Shown here: positions 1 to 10,765 of the stretch, piece after piece | Layout of the letters: each line of letters opens with the position of its first letter | How positions within the stretch are numbered: the first letter of the stretch is position 1 | Source of the DNA: Zhengitettix transpicula | Lineage: Eukaryota > Arthropoda > Insecta > Orthoptera > Tetrigidae | Length of the DNA: 64,000 nucleotides | NCBI GenBank assembly: GCA_037074705.1 | Contig: CM073591.1 | Span: 89,446,032 to 89,510,031, forward strand | Reading direction: 5' to 3' | The notes under the pieces: generated by a model | Databases searched by the model: none | What the model was told of the DNA's origin: nothing | What the model saw: the letters and a program-made list of their open reading frames with translations, nothing else | Position numbers and translations under genes: made by a program

Positions 1-295
1 AATTAAAATACACTTGCACGTGATTAAATGTTAACCTGCTAAGGGTCGACTTGTCCACAACCATCATTAATAACTTTCATACAGGCCATGCTCACTCATC
101 AACTTCTACGACATCAAGGCATCCTAAATGACAAGGTTGTTCAACCACAGAGAGCCACACCCAGAGATCTGCTTCTCAAACTCAGTTCAATCTTATAGCA
201 GGGACTTTCTATTAGCATTAGAACATCAAGTCAGGGTGCTGACAGTGAGGATTTTATGTTTCGGTGTTAAATTCAATCACATTCTCTTGGATGAG
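1..295. other. Unassigned flank
   Basis: Low-complexity AT-rich DNA leading into the RepA copy at 296. A 60-codon frame at 128-310 has no recognisable domain and runs into the repeat. I see no gene here. Confidence 0.6.
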
Positions 296-735
296 AAGAT
301 GGGAGAGTAGAGCAAGGTAGCCAAGGGTTAACTAGGCCCCTGGGATATGGTTTAAGGATCCTACGCGGCAATTCACCTAAAAATGATGCAGGGAAAACCC
401 AAGAAAAACCTGCATCACGTAGGTCGGGCATTTGGTATTTGTCCCACGCCCTTCCGATGGTGGGAGAATGGTTTTCTGTGGGGTGGCAGCTTTGCCCTCT
501 CCGTGCCTTGACCAGTTTATGAGGCAGTTGGCCGACTATTCCAATAGGAATAGTGGACAACTCGTACCGTATGCGGAATGTCTGCGACCCCGGCACATAC
601 ACCTCTCAAAACAGGCCGACGTGCCTCGGCATGCGGGAACCTTAGTTCAAAAAACCAGGGAGAAGTGAAGGCTCCTCCAGATCTCTCTGGGAAGGGTCAC
701 CTGTGAGAGAATGCTCTCACAGGCTTCCTTGGAAA
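296..735 (-). repeat. RepA SINE-like repeat, copy 1
   Basis: This is a diverged copy of the roughly 500-bp RepA family. It aligns along its length with the copies at 8010 and 60593 through shared blocks such as GGTAGCCAAGGGTTAACTAGG, a GGATCCTAC block, CTATTCCAATAGGAATAG and a GACCCCGG block. The sense strand is taken as minus, because other copies carry an A-rich tail on that strand. This copy lacks the tail-side segment of about 90 bp. Its opposite end forms a perfect 10-bp hairpin at 700-723 with loop AATG, and a second 7-bp hairpin lies at 536-553. A 109-codon open frame runs on the minus strand (273-602), but its changes against other copies are mostly amino-acid-altering, so I do not call it coding. 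Confidence 0.8.
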
Positions 736-1439
736 ATGGGAGAAGTACGTAGAGAGAACTATGGTGTTTGTTAGATGTACTGGAAGAGAGAGAAAAATGA
801 GGAAAATAAGGATTTGGAATTTTTTTTATTAAAACTTGGGTCATCTTTTAAACAATAACTTCATACTCTGTGTGTTTCCCTGCTTGTTTTATTAACTTTA
901 AATCTCGGTTTTCAAATAGAAGGACGATACGAAAATACACTTGAATTTACGAATAATACTTCAGTTTTAATTTTATCAAAGTTCACCCCCCCCCCCCGCT
1001 TCAGTTTTATAACTTATGAAGTTGTAAATTCTTCAGAATAAAACTTCAAATTATTTTGAAATCATTTGTAAGAGTTAACAGTCGTATTCAGATTCCCCAA
1101 GAATTGATTTCAATAATTTAAATTTATGAATCAACAAACTCATTCTAAGGCTCAGAGCATTGACACTTTTTTGCTAAATTTACAGCAACGGGACACTCAG
1201 TTGTTTTTCTATCTATCTCTGTTTGTCTGCGCGTGACTGCACTAATTTAACTCGCTGTATGCGACGAATATTGATAAAAAAAGAAATAAAGAACGAAATT
1301 TCAATCCAAGATTGTACTTCTCCCGCAGTAAGTGGAGTGGTACGAAGAAAAAGTTTTTCACATTAAGTACCAAATATAGTAAAAATTTCTGGGTTCTTAA
1401 ATGGAAGGCCTTGTCGTTGAGAACAGTAGGAACCTGAGT
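736..1439. other. AT-rich gap with a poly-C tract
   Basis: No gene or recognised repeat is seen. A pure run of 12 C lies at 986-997. Confidence 0.6.
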
Positions 1440-1640
1440 TGTCCCGGCGGAAGCATCAAATCGAGGAAGACGAAACTCTGATGCGTTTCCTGCGTCGAAG
1501 TGGGAACCTCTTTAGCATAGGCACAATCGAACGTTGCCGTCTGTGACCGCGACCCTGTGACACGTGCGTCAAACACAATCCGCGATCCGATCGCCGCCGC
1601 ATACATTACCTAATTGTGCCACGAGGCCACGAAATATATA
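1440..1640. other. CpG-rich segment
   Basis: This is a local rise in GC with many CpG dinucleotides (for example around 1545-1600, CGCGATCCGATCGCCGCCGC) in otherwise AT-rich surroundings. A 69-codon frame on the minus strand (1397-1606) has no recognised domain. It could be an unmethylated regulatory element or a short exon, and I cannot decide from sequence alone. Confidence 0.4.
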
Positions 1641-3300
1641 CGCACATTCACACCGATCTACTGAATATGTCCTTGTCATTTTACACCTTCTTTATGGTTG
1701 AAACCGCAGCTTTGGCCCCCAGGCGATTGGACAAATTTTGTGACGTGTTATATACAGTTCAGTGATACAGTTCTGGTGGGTAGAATCTACAATGTACGTT
1801 AAAATGAAATGAATAACAACAGTCTGAAGCGAAACTTTATTTTTATATTTATGACATTTATAATATAAATAAATTTACAAATCGCTTTTAATAAAAAATT
1901 CTCAGGTTTCGTTCTTTTTTATAAACTCTTCAGGTTCAATAATTTTATATATGAATCAAGCCAAAAATTTATAGCCATGGTTTTGCTGCTTTACCTGTAG
2001 CAACCGAAGTATACTTTATTTTTCAACATCTTTATCTCATTAGTATACACTTAACTGTGACGTAAAATTTCCCCACTTAAAACATAGTCGTATTATTAGC
2101 GTCTTTGAAATTAATATTTATTTTCATTATTATGTCTCTACTATTTTACTGAATTTCTACTTTCATTTTCGTCTAAACGTCAAAACTTGTAGAAATTAAT
2201 TACTGCAAGGATCCAGTGTGAGATTTTACGTAATTGCAAAAAAAGTGCAGTATTCATTGTATCGGTTTATTTTGTCTGTTAATTGGTTACTTTAAGTAAT
2301 TTCTAAACTTTTAACACATTCGTTTTATATTTTCAACTTATTAATTACATCATACTTTTCTCTGAGTGCGATATTTTTTCATATATTTGGTGATAAACCT
2401 GCAATTGGCACCTTTCCCCATTCGCAACTTTACAATTATACTCTCCAACTAAGACTTTTTCAATTATATAAAATTAGCGAGGTTTTTGAAGGTCTTGTCG
2501 TCTTTCAGGATGGACGTATACAATAAAGTGTTAAGTAATGATAAATTACTAAATATGTATTACGCTCACAGGAATACTATTATACGTAAGGCACACTATC
2601 CTATCGATTTACAGATCAGACGTTACACAAATCAACATTATTTACACAATATAAACAATTTCATGGCTAAACAATGAATTTTAATATTTTTATTGTTGAA
2701 AATTCATTTAAATTTGATAATATATTTTTATACAATATTCTGCATTTAATTATAACTTTACAGCACTTAAATAAAATATAATGTTAAATTAAATTTAAAT
2801 GATAAATTTAAATAATTTTTCTGTTTTCCGGACTATAAAATGCTTTTGACTTACCCAAAACGTTAATGGATTTTTTATGTTAGTTTTTAAATACTTTGGT
2901 GGCGTTTCAACACAAAAATGGAGGATCAATAAAAAGCACTTAAACTTGAAATATTGTAATTTATGTTCTTTCTTATGGTTTAAATACACATAAATCCTCT
3001 TTCAATTTATATTAATCGTTTAGTATGTAAGCAAAGGTGACCTGTACTGAAATTATTCACTATGTTTCATCATTGTGTTTGAAAACTCCTATGTATTGCA
3101 TTTGGCGGCTATCATTGCCTCTTTCAGTATAGGTTTAGTTTAGTGAAAGTAGTTTACTTAATTTTAATATACTTAATTAAGATACAGAACACTTTCTATA
3201 TTATCCCGAATAAAAATTAATAGAGGATTAAGTATTAGTACAACTGACTGATTCAACTATATATATATATATTAACTTGGGATATAATTTTGGAATTGTA
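1641..3300. other. AT-rich gap
   Basis: AT-rich DNA with a short (AT)n run near 3258-3271. Frames of 63-64 codons at 2486 and 2795 are low-complexity and look like chance. Nothing else is recognised. Confidence 0.6.
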
Positions 3301-3352
3301 ATATTTCGATTTCTTCCAATGTATCTTTTATATTTGAAGATCCGCCCGTTCC

Positions 3353-3368
3353 TGTTGCCATGGCAACA
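3353..3368. promoter_or_regulatory. Palindromic RFX X-box
   Basis: The 16-bp perfect palindrome TGTTGCCATGGCAACA contains the ideal two-half-site X-box GTTGCC/GGCAAC bound by RFX-family winged-helix factors. A CCAAT box follows at 3371-3375. In animals, X-boxes near CCAAT boxes mark promoters of ciliary genes, which in insects are mainly expressed in ciliated sensory neurons. No downstream coding exon is visible in the window, so the site may serve a distal gene, be a non-coding first-exon promoter, or be coincidental. Confidence 0.5.
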
Positions 3369-3419
3369 ATCCAATAGCGGCATTCTGTCTTCTGCTCTGT
3401 TCCCTATCTCTGACAAACT

Positions 3420-3480
3420 CTCCCTCCCCCCCTCACATACATACATGCACATTCACACACGTGTGTGTATGTGGAGCATT
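3420..3480. repeat. CA/GT-rich simple sequence
   Basis: A short imperfect microsatellite of CATA and CACA/GTGT units, including a palindromic ACACACGTGTGT core. It lies just downstream of the X-box. Confidence 0.7.
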
Positions 3481-3500
3481 TCCATATGAATACAAACAGG

Positions 3501-4266
3501 GATCCAAGAAAACTGGCCGGTACAGGTTCTCCAAACAAAATGCATCTACAAGTAGCTATGTTACGGAAGTCACACTCGCTCGGGAGATGTCAGTTTAGTT
3601 GGCCTCAAAATATTTTTTTTTAAAAAAAATCGGCGCTTCCGCTTAATTCGTCAGTCCCGTCTTAATTGTCAGAGGTATTACGTGAAGGAATAATCTCAAA
3701 GAGCTTAGATGGTAGTCACAATGTGGTTAAACTCAATTAGTCTATACCAAAATTAAAAGTCCTTATTATTTCGCAAAAATTTAAATACCAATTGGTAAGT
3801 GCGTGCATGAAATAATCTTTGGGTTTCTGTTCCATAGTTACTAACATGAAGTATGTGTCGCTGGATGTTAGTAATTAATAGAAAAACTTCAGATGTATGA
3901 ATAACATCGTTTTCCACGACCATGAGACGTAGACTATTATAAGTTGCAGGCACCTCATAAAAAATAATAATCTATTAGAAATTTTCATTCGAATACAATT
4001 AGTTTAGTAATATGAGGGAACATTTCACTGAAGTGGAAATACAAAAGCTACTAAAAAAGACACAGTAGATACAATGCTCTAAATTTTTTGATATTTGTAT
4101 ATATTTATTTTATATACGAATGGACAGTTTGCCCGGTTGAAGATACATGAAATTACAATAAATAAATATAATTATTTTAAATATATAAACTAGATGTACG
4201 GATATTAACTCATTAATATATACGTATATGGAATTACATTGATTGCAGTGCAATTTTTAAAAGATC
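3501..4266. other. AT-rich gap
   Basis: No gene or interspersed repeat is recognised. A poly-T/poly-A palindrome lies around 3611-3629. Confidence 0.6.
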
Positions 4267-4272
4267 AATATA

Positions 4273-4330
<58 letters not shown>
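4267..4330. repeat. (AT)n microsatellite
   Basis: About 31 TA dinucleotides with a single G interruption near 4278. Confidence 0.95.
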
Positions 4331-4332
<2 letters not shown>

Positions 4333-5199
4333 GAGTAATATTTTTCTGACCCGAGAAAGACAACGGGTAAATATATCTGAAAATAGAGATTGACTATCTA
4401 AGGAGATAAGCTATGTTACCATTTCACTTTTGTTTATTTTTAATTAGTTTTATTAACGAAGATCAATCGCAACAGCCAAACAACTGTATACAACAGCCAA
4501 TTTGTAGCCAGAAAAAAATATTTATTTACGAAAAATTAAACTACGTTCCGTCGCTAACTTTTCGGTCTATTCAGGTTGAAGACTATACTATTTCGGCCAC
4601 GACAGTCAAGGTAAAGTTACCTGACTAGCAAAATTTTGTTAAACTTCAAACTGAAGAATTTGCAAAGTTATCGACGAAACATAGTTTAATTTTTCGTAAA
4701 TAAATACGTGTTTTCTGACTTCAAATTGGTGTTGTTTATTTATAAGTTATCTCAATAGTAAGAATATATATACATATATATATATATCATAACTATGACT
4801 TTACTTCACTTCACTAAGGTATATTCAGAGAGTTCTTATAAAGTCTAAATTTTCTTTCCGTTACAGGACTTACGTCGAACACTCTTACACGTAAATTCTT
4901 TTAACGCTCAATGTGTAAAGCAATTTATTTTTGTCATATTTCGCGACACAACGTTTACCGACTGAATGACATTTCGACATCGTTTAATGCCTGATACGTC
5001 GTCATGAGCAGCAATAAATGAGCAGAATGGCTTGGAAATTGTTCAGAAATATTATTCAAATTTGAACGATAGTCGCTAATACACATATTCATAAAACTGC
5101 TGCAGGGTTGCCTATCGTTCGTGTCTCGAACATATGGACTAAGGCCGAGTAATAAATAATTACAAATCATTTGAAAAATTTGTGGTGAAACCTTACGGC
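4331..5199. other. AT-rich gap
   Basis: No feature beyond a short (AT)n run near 4768-4788. Frames of 71 codons at 4413 (+) and 4955 (-) have no recognisable domains. Confidence 0.55.
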
Positions 5200-5730
5200 T
5201 TGAACGAGTTCTCAGTCAGCAGCGTCACAAATTGTAATAATAACAGAATTTCGATTTGGTTCGTTCCGCTTTGTCTGCTGCATCTGTCCCTAGAGTACAA
5301 TATGACGTAGGTCTAATTCCTGAAGCTTCCTTATGCTGCTGACCATTGATTTTGGCAGGACAGTAGTCCGAGCCCCAGATGCTGCATCAGGTAGATCGGT
5401 CGTGCATCTGCCCCGTGCGCCATTGTACACAGAGGCTCTTCTTCGTGTGCATGCGAGTATGTGACCCACTGGTGTTCCTCCTCAAAGAAGCGTAAAGATG
5501 CGCCCTCAGGAGATTCCCGAAACAAAGGCGATACCACGTTGGAATACGGGCAATACCTTTGTCGGTCTCAGCTGATGCGTGACACTTATCATCCTTATTA
5601 TACTCAATAAGCTCCAGGGAAACTGTGAGGCGTGAGAAAATGTGCAGTGTTATCCATGGACCAGAGACTAGATTCAAGACGGGCAGTTCTGAGGCTCGAC
5701 GTAAGGAAGTGTTCAAATTCCTCAAAAATT
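5200..5730 (-). other. GC-raised unassigned segment, possible decayed coding DNA
   Basis: A 500-bp stretch with higher GC and partly overlapping open frames on the minus strand: 112 codons at 5387-5725, 68 codons at 5331-5537, and a third shorter frame. Frame-hopping openness of this kind can mark a decayed transposase or gene fragment, but no motif I know (DDE triad, reverse-transcriptase box, zinc fingers) is visible. Treat it as an unidentified island. Confidence 0.2.
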
Positions 5731-6756
5731 GAATTTATTTTCACAACTTTATATTTGAATAACCTTAAACAATCCAGCGAAGAATAACTCTCTCAGTGTT
5801 CAAAAAATAACGAGCCATTATTGGCGGTTTCGTCAGAGAGATAACGCGAGTCCTAATTGATATTCCTTTAATCCTGATTTTAATGAAAATTTTGAGTGCT
5901 CATTTGGCGTTAATTTAGTGGCGCGTCACAATTTTAGAAACCTAAACAAAATCTGTCATATGGATATGGAGTATTGAACCCTTACTACTGGCTATGATAA
6001 ATGTTAAAAACCCCAGCCTATTAGTCACAAAAAATTATTAACTAATTGTAAACATAATATTTAACAAACACAACTTTTCATCCCTGATTGGCAATTTTTT
6101 AATCTTAATTAATAGAAATCAGATTACATTTTAATCTATAAGCTAATGTGGTAGATTAAACATGTTATTTATATTAACGACGAAGAGAACTCCTTATTAC
6201 ATAATTTTCTAATATTGGTTGTAATAACGGATTTGAATCAGATTTGAGCTTTTCGTGATGACTAACACTTTTTTGATGGACATTCTTCATAACAGTGGGG
6301 ATTTCTAAGTCATTGTGTATTCATTCATTTGTTATGTAGCAGGGTACATTAACAATGGCTCTTAATATTTTTTAGATTGGCATTTTTCTATTATTTTAGT
6401 ATTGGACTTACTGGCACATTCCCATAACTCTATGCCGTAGCTCCATAGTAAAAATTTCTAATGTGAGGTTTTCCCACAAGTTGCGGATGAATTGACGTTT
6501 ATTAACACAACTGTTACGAGTATTATTAAATTTTATATTACAATGGTATTTTCTTATAATAAATTGTAAGTAATACTCTATAAATTAAATGTATACATAA
6601 TTGTATTAAAAGTTATCATGTAGGTAAGTTTGTTTTAATTAATTTATTGTTTTAAATTTGATAATATATTTTTCTGGCTAATAGGCTTGTGTATTAACCT
6701 TTTTTTTAAAAAACAAGAAGTCAAATTATTATATTTGTTATAAAACTATAATAATT
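5731..6756. other. AT-rich gap
   Basis: Nothing recognisable on either strand. Confidence 0.6.
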
Positions 6757-6910
6757 AGGTAAATAAGTAGCCAAATATCAGAAAAGAGTACGTGACAAAT
6801 AAATACCACACGTTTGTGCAGATCCTTGTTGCTTTCGTCAGGTGATTCAAGAAACGCAAGAGCCGTAAGAACGACACGCCACAAAAAATCAGGTGACGAA
6901 CTAAAATGCC
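6757..6910. mobile_element. IR-A fold-back element, one arm only
   Basis: This matches the left half of the IR-A element at 58590-58900. Shared blocks are AAATAAATACCA, a CTTTCGTCAGGTGATT block and AAGAGCCGTAAGAACG. The right arm is absent after about 6900, so the copy is truncated at the centre of the palindrome, as expected when one arm of a fold-back is lost. Confidence 0.75.
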
Positions 6911-7995
6911 TATGATATTTTTATGACAACATAAGTACTCCTTTAAAGCATTATGGGTAATAACAGATGAAGGAGGTGTTGAAAAACTAATGGTGCCATA
7001 AAATATTAATTAGTAAATTATGTGAAAAAAATAACGAAACGTTACGGAACTTTCCCCTTTGGACTGATGCGTGATGGCATTTATTGAAACCTACATAATA
7101 ATTTGTTGTTCCATGAAAATAAAACCGCGTATTTCATATATTGTTATCAATTTTCACGTAGTTATCATCGATAAGGTTGATATACTTCTATTAGTAATAC
7201 GAAATTCCGAACGAAATTGAATTAAACAAACGACTCGTTTCCGGGAGGAATTCTTGCAGATTAACAGATTATAAAATATTGTTAAGGCGGGCAATCAAAA
7301 TATGTAGACGTTAGACAATTTCTTTTTTTGTTTCCTTTATGACGGTTTTCGGTCCAGGGATTTCATTTAATAGGTGTTTTGTATGCTCTGTTAATTGCCG
7401 TACGATAAAATTTGCATATTTTCATTTGCGGGGGCAATAACAAAAGGATTACATTCAATATTTGCTTTACAATTGGCGCTGCGCAGAAGGCTTTAGACCA
7501 TTGAGAGAATTAAAGAACAACGGGATTTTAATATTTGGATGTGTAATATTAAATACTCTTTCGGAATGAAAGCAAAAGTGAGAATCGTATTTAAACTCAG
7601 GAAAATTTTTTACCTGAACGTACGATCTTTGAAGAATTAAAAATCGCTCGGATAAAAAGTGAATTCACGATTTTTCCAATGAAACTTTACCACGTAACAA
7701 GTTTGGTGAATGAGGAAAATGATGAAATAAGATTGCAGTTCTTAGTGCAACAGTTACTAAAGTAATTATTTAAGTTGCAGTTGCAGTTAGTCGATTAAAA
7801 GATGTCACGTACGTTCGATTCGATTTTAAAAATTTTTTAAAAAATTATTTAGATCATAACTTGAATAGAAAATTTTTCGCAACCATTGTCCAATTTTTCA
7901 TCGTTTTGTTAATGTTTTTATATATAGACGTTAGAAAATATTTACTGGAATAGGATTTTATTGTTTACATTTGAGGCCCATGTAATTTATTGAAG
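6911..7995. other. AT-rich gap
   Basis: No gene or known repeat is seen. AGTAAAAGAGA at the right edge is the left target duplication of the next RepA copy. Confidence 0.6.
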
Positions 7996-8009
7996 AGTAA
8001 AAGAGAGAC

Positions 8010-8553
8010 TTTTTTAGGGCAACAGGCTACATGAGGGTAATCCACGTTGGCCAACTCCCCTTTAATAGCATAGGAAGAGATTTGAAAGGGGGATGCGGAA
8101 GGGTAGAAGAAGGTATCCAAGGGTTACAGGGCCCCCGGACTATATTTTAAGGATCCTACCCGGCCTTCGCCTAAAGAAATGCAGAAAAACCCTAGAAAAA
8201 CCTGCATCGGGTAGGTCGGGCATTGGGTACTTGTCCCACGCCCTTCCGATAGCGCGAGAGGAGTTTGCTGTGTGGACGCAGCATTCCCTTCTCCGTTGCT
8301 TGACCAGTTTAGGAGGCAGCTGACCGACTATTCCAATGGGAATAGTGGACAACTCTTACCGTATGCCCAAGGTCTGTGACCCCGGAACATAAACCTCACA
8401 GAACAGGCCGAAGTGCCTCGGCTCGTGGGAATCTTAGTTCAAAAACGGAGAGGAAAAGGCATCCCCAAAGGTAGCCCCTTCGTATCTCTCCTACAAGGTT
8501 TTTCCTGCGAGAGAACATCCCTCGCATGTTACCTGCGAGAAAATCAAGTATCA
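8010..8553 (-). mobile_element. RepA SINE-like retroposon, full-length copy with target-site duplication
   Basis: This near-complete RepA copy is flanked by AGTAAAAGAGAGAC (7996-8009) and AGTAAAAGAGAC (8554-8565), a target-site duplication of about 12 bp with a 2-bp indel. The plus-strand left end is a T-run before AGGGCAACAGG, which on the minus strand is a 3' A-tail. I therefore infer minus as sense, mobilised by target-primed reverse transcription. The opposite end holds the terminal hairpin CCTGCGAG/CTCGCATG (8504-8528, one mismatch). The internal hairpin is CTATTCC-AATG-GGAATAG (8328-8345). No tRNA A or B box, 7SL or 5S motif is evident. Open frames on both strands (8093-8323 plus, 8140-8352 minus) are probably by-products of its higher GC. 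Confidence 0.85.
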
Positions 8554-8565
8554 AGTAAAAGAGAC

Positions 8566-9464
8566 ATAATCATGACGCCTTTCAGCTAATATTGACGCGT
8601 TTCAACTTCGAAATAAAATTTTACATGTCTGGTTCTATAAAAATGAGCTTCCTAAGATTCAAGCCGTGCAGGAATTCTAAAATGTTGACATTGAAGCATC
8701 GGTATTACGAGTGTTGTGACAAAAGACTGGAAAGGATTTCTAACCTAGAGACCTATATCAAGATATTCTTTAAATCTCGTCCTGCCTTACCGAAATTCGG
8801 CAAACTGATTTTTTTTATATGACGCGCATGAAACAAAACTTAAATTTTGTTTATTCGCACATGTTATTTACTGCACACAATTTTATTTTATAAATTCCAT
8901 GTGGCCAACGACCTTACTCAAGAGCTGCCTGTGTTACGGCAATTACGACTTGTGTGAAAAGAATTGGCTTCTGGAACAAGATTTGCATACGAAAGCGGGG
9001 ACTGTTGTCTAACTCTTAAAGCTAGAAGGCAGCCTGTTGTTTCTTTATAAAACCCTTTTGAAGCTTCGAAAGCTACCGTCGAGGAACTGAAGACGTTCGA
9101 ACACGTGGCACATGGGTCCTCCTTGTGAAAAGCGAACACTATACTCACATATCAACAAGGGCGTGTTCCGTGCCTCGTGAAAATCTTACAGCTGTAAACG
9201 TTATGAACTACTTCAGTTTTTATTTCAGTGGATTACTGAGGCAGTTTTATTCATATTCTAATTTTAATCACGTTATTTTTATGATGAAGTCATAAGCGCA
9301 GTGAATGGTAAACACGGTAGACCTCTGCTGAGAGCGTTTACACGAAAGTAATCTAAAAAATAAGCGACGGACTTACGTAAATGCATACAAACACTCTCTC
9401 CATTTCTCTCTCACACTTACGGCCTGTCTCACAAACACATAGATATACGAGATCAGAGAGAAAA
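8566..9464. other. Gap between RepA copies
   Basis: Two frames of 76 codons (8592 plus, 8918 minus) show no recognisable domain. No repeat match was found. Confidence 0.5.
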
Positions 9465-9773
9465 GTCCCCATTGGGACAGTCGGTCAGCTGCCTCCGAAA
9501 CTGATCGCGGTACGGAGATGGGAATGCTGCGTTACCCTAAAAAACGCTACTTCCGCCGTCGGAATGGAGTGGGACATACCGACCTACCTGCTTCAGGTTT
9601 TCTTTTATATGTTCTGCATCATTTTTCTGTGAAATCCGGATAGGATCCTTAAACCGTATCCCGGGGGCCCTTGTTAATACTTGGCTACCTTTCCGCATCC
9701 CCCTTTCTATTAATTTCCTATCCTATTAAGGGGGGGGGGTTGCCGCCACGAGGATGACCCTCATGTAGCCTGA
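9465..9773 (+). mobile_element. RepA copy, 5'-truncated, opposite orientation
   Basis: This is a diverged RepA copy with sense on plus. It ends in the family 3' block CCTCATGTAGCCT and is truncated on the 5' side right after the internal hairpin. That hairpin (plus 9465-9480, GTCCCCATTGGGACAG) differs from the CTATTCC/GGAATAG form of other copies by paired changes that keep the stem. A run of 10 G at 9731-9740 replaces the usual GGGGAGTT block. Confidence 0.8.
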
Positions 9774-10489
9774 TACTTTTTAATAAAAGTAATGTAGACT
9801 GACGCTGGAATTTCGTATTTATTTTTGTGTTGTGCTGTTACTGTGTTCCGCCTTTACCTGCGTCCTCGCACGGTGAAAATTTACGACTCGATTGATAGAC
9901 TCCGTATCAGTGGGTGAGCAGTTTAAAGCAATCATCTTTTCACGCTGCATTGGATTTGGTTTCCAATCAGAAACAGAGACCAAATGTTATTTGTAACATA
10001 TAACAATGAATGATTGTCGTGGTCCACAAAATCAATTCGGCGTTAAGTGCAGTTCATTTTTTTTAACAGTGGAAGAGGTACACGGGAAACCGACGGAGCT
10101 CCTGCTCTGCCACACGGAAAACGAAACTTAGAATGTTTTTATTGATGTTTGAATTCAATGGGATTCTACATTGTGTGTGTGTGTGTGTGTGTGTCTTTTC
10201 TATTGGCTTTAATAGTCACAGTTTGTCGAGAAATTATAAGGCTTGAATGAACGGAACCAAGTGCATTGTTACAGCATAAATGATTTCCTTCATATCTACC
10301 ATGTAGATGTTCTCTCGAAAGCCAAAATCTGATTGCAGTATATTAATAATTGGACTGTCCCTCAGCTACTGCTTCCTAGGGAACCCAATTACGCTGGCAT
10401 AGATAAGAAGGAGAACGGAGGTGAATGCGGCACACGGCGGATAAACAGATATATAAAACGCAGTAACAAATTAATTAAAGCGCCAGTCC
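9774..10489. other. Gap with a (TG)n microsatellite
   Basis: A pure TG tract at 10172-10194. Otherwise nothing is recognised. Confidence 0.6.
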
Positions 10490-10765
10490 GGATCGACCGA
10501 TACGCAATCTTTGTCCATTTATAAAAGTAAATGAGCGAAGGGCGAAGGGGGCTGAGTGAGTGTGTGCGTCTCGATAGCATCAGCAGGAGATTGCACCCCT
10601 CCGGAATTCCAGGCACGTCCTTCTTTCTCCAGCGGGGTTCCTTCTCCCTGGAGGCGCGTGAGACAACAGACCGGGGGTCGATACCCGTGGCCCGGGGCTG
10701 ATCCTCAGAGAGTTTCCCCAAAAATATTACCGGCAAGGGTTTACGACCCTGACACATCGCTCTGA
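10490..10765 (-). repeat. GC-rich segment with a possible tRNA-like SINE head
   Basis: Contains GGGTCGATACCC followed by CCCGGGGCTGATCC, resembling a degenerate Pol III B box, and ends in a segment beginning ACCGGCAAGGGTTTACG. The arrangement resembles insect tRNA-derived SINEs but has no matching second copy in this window. Open frames here (69 codons at 10556 plus, 122 codons at 10389-10757 minus) overlap on opposite strands and look like GC-driven artefacts. Orientation is uncertain. Confidence 0.3.

Noticed and set aside
10389..10757. 122-codon minus-strand frame
   Set aside because: Overlaps an opposite-strand frame in GC-rich, probably SINE-like sequence. No domain is recognised.
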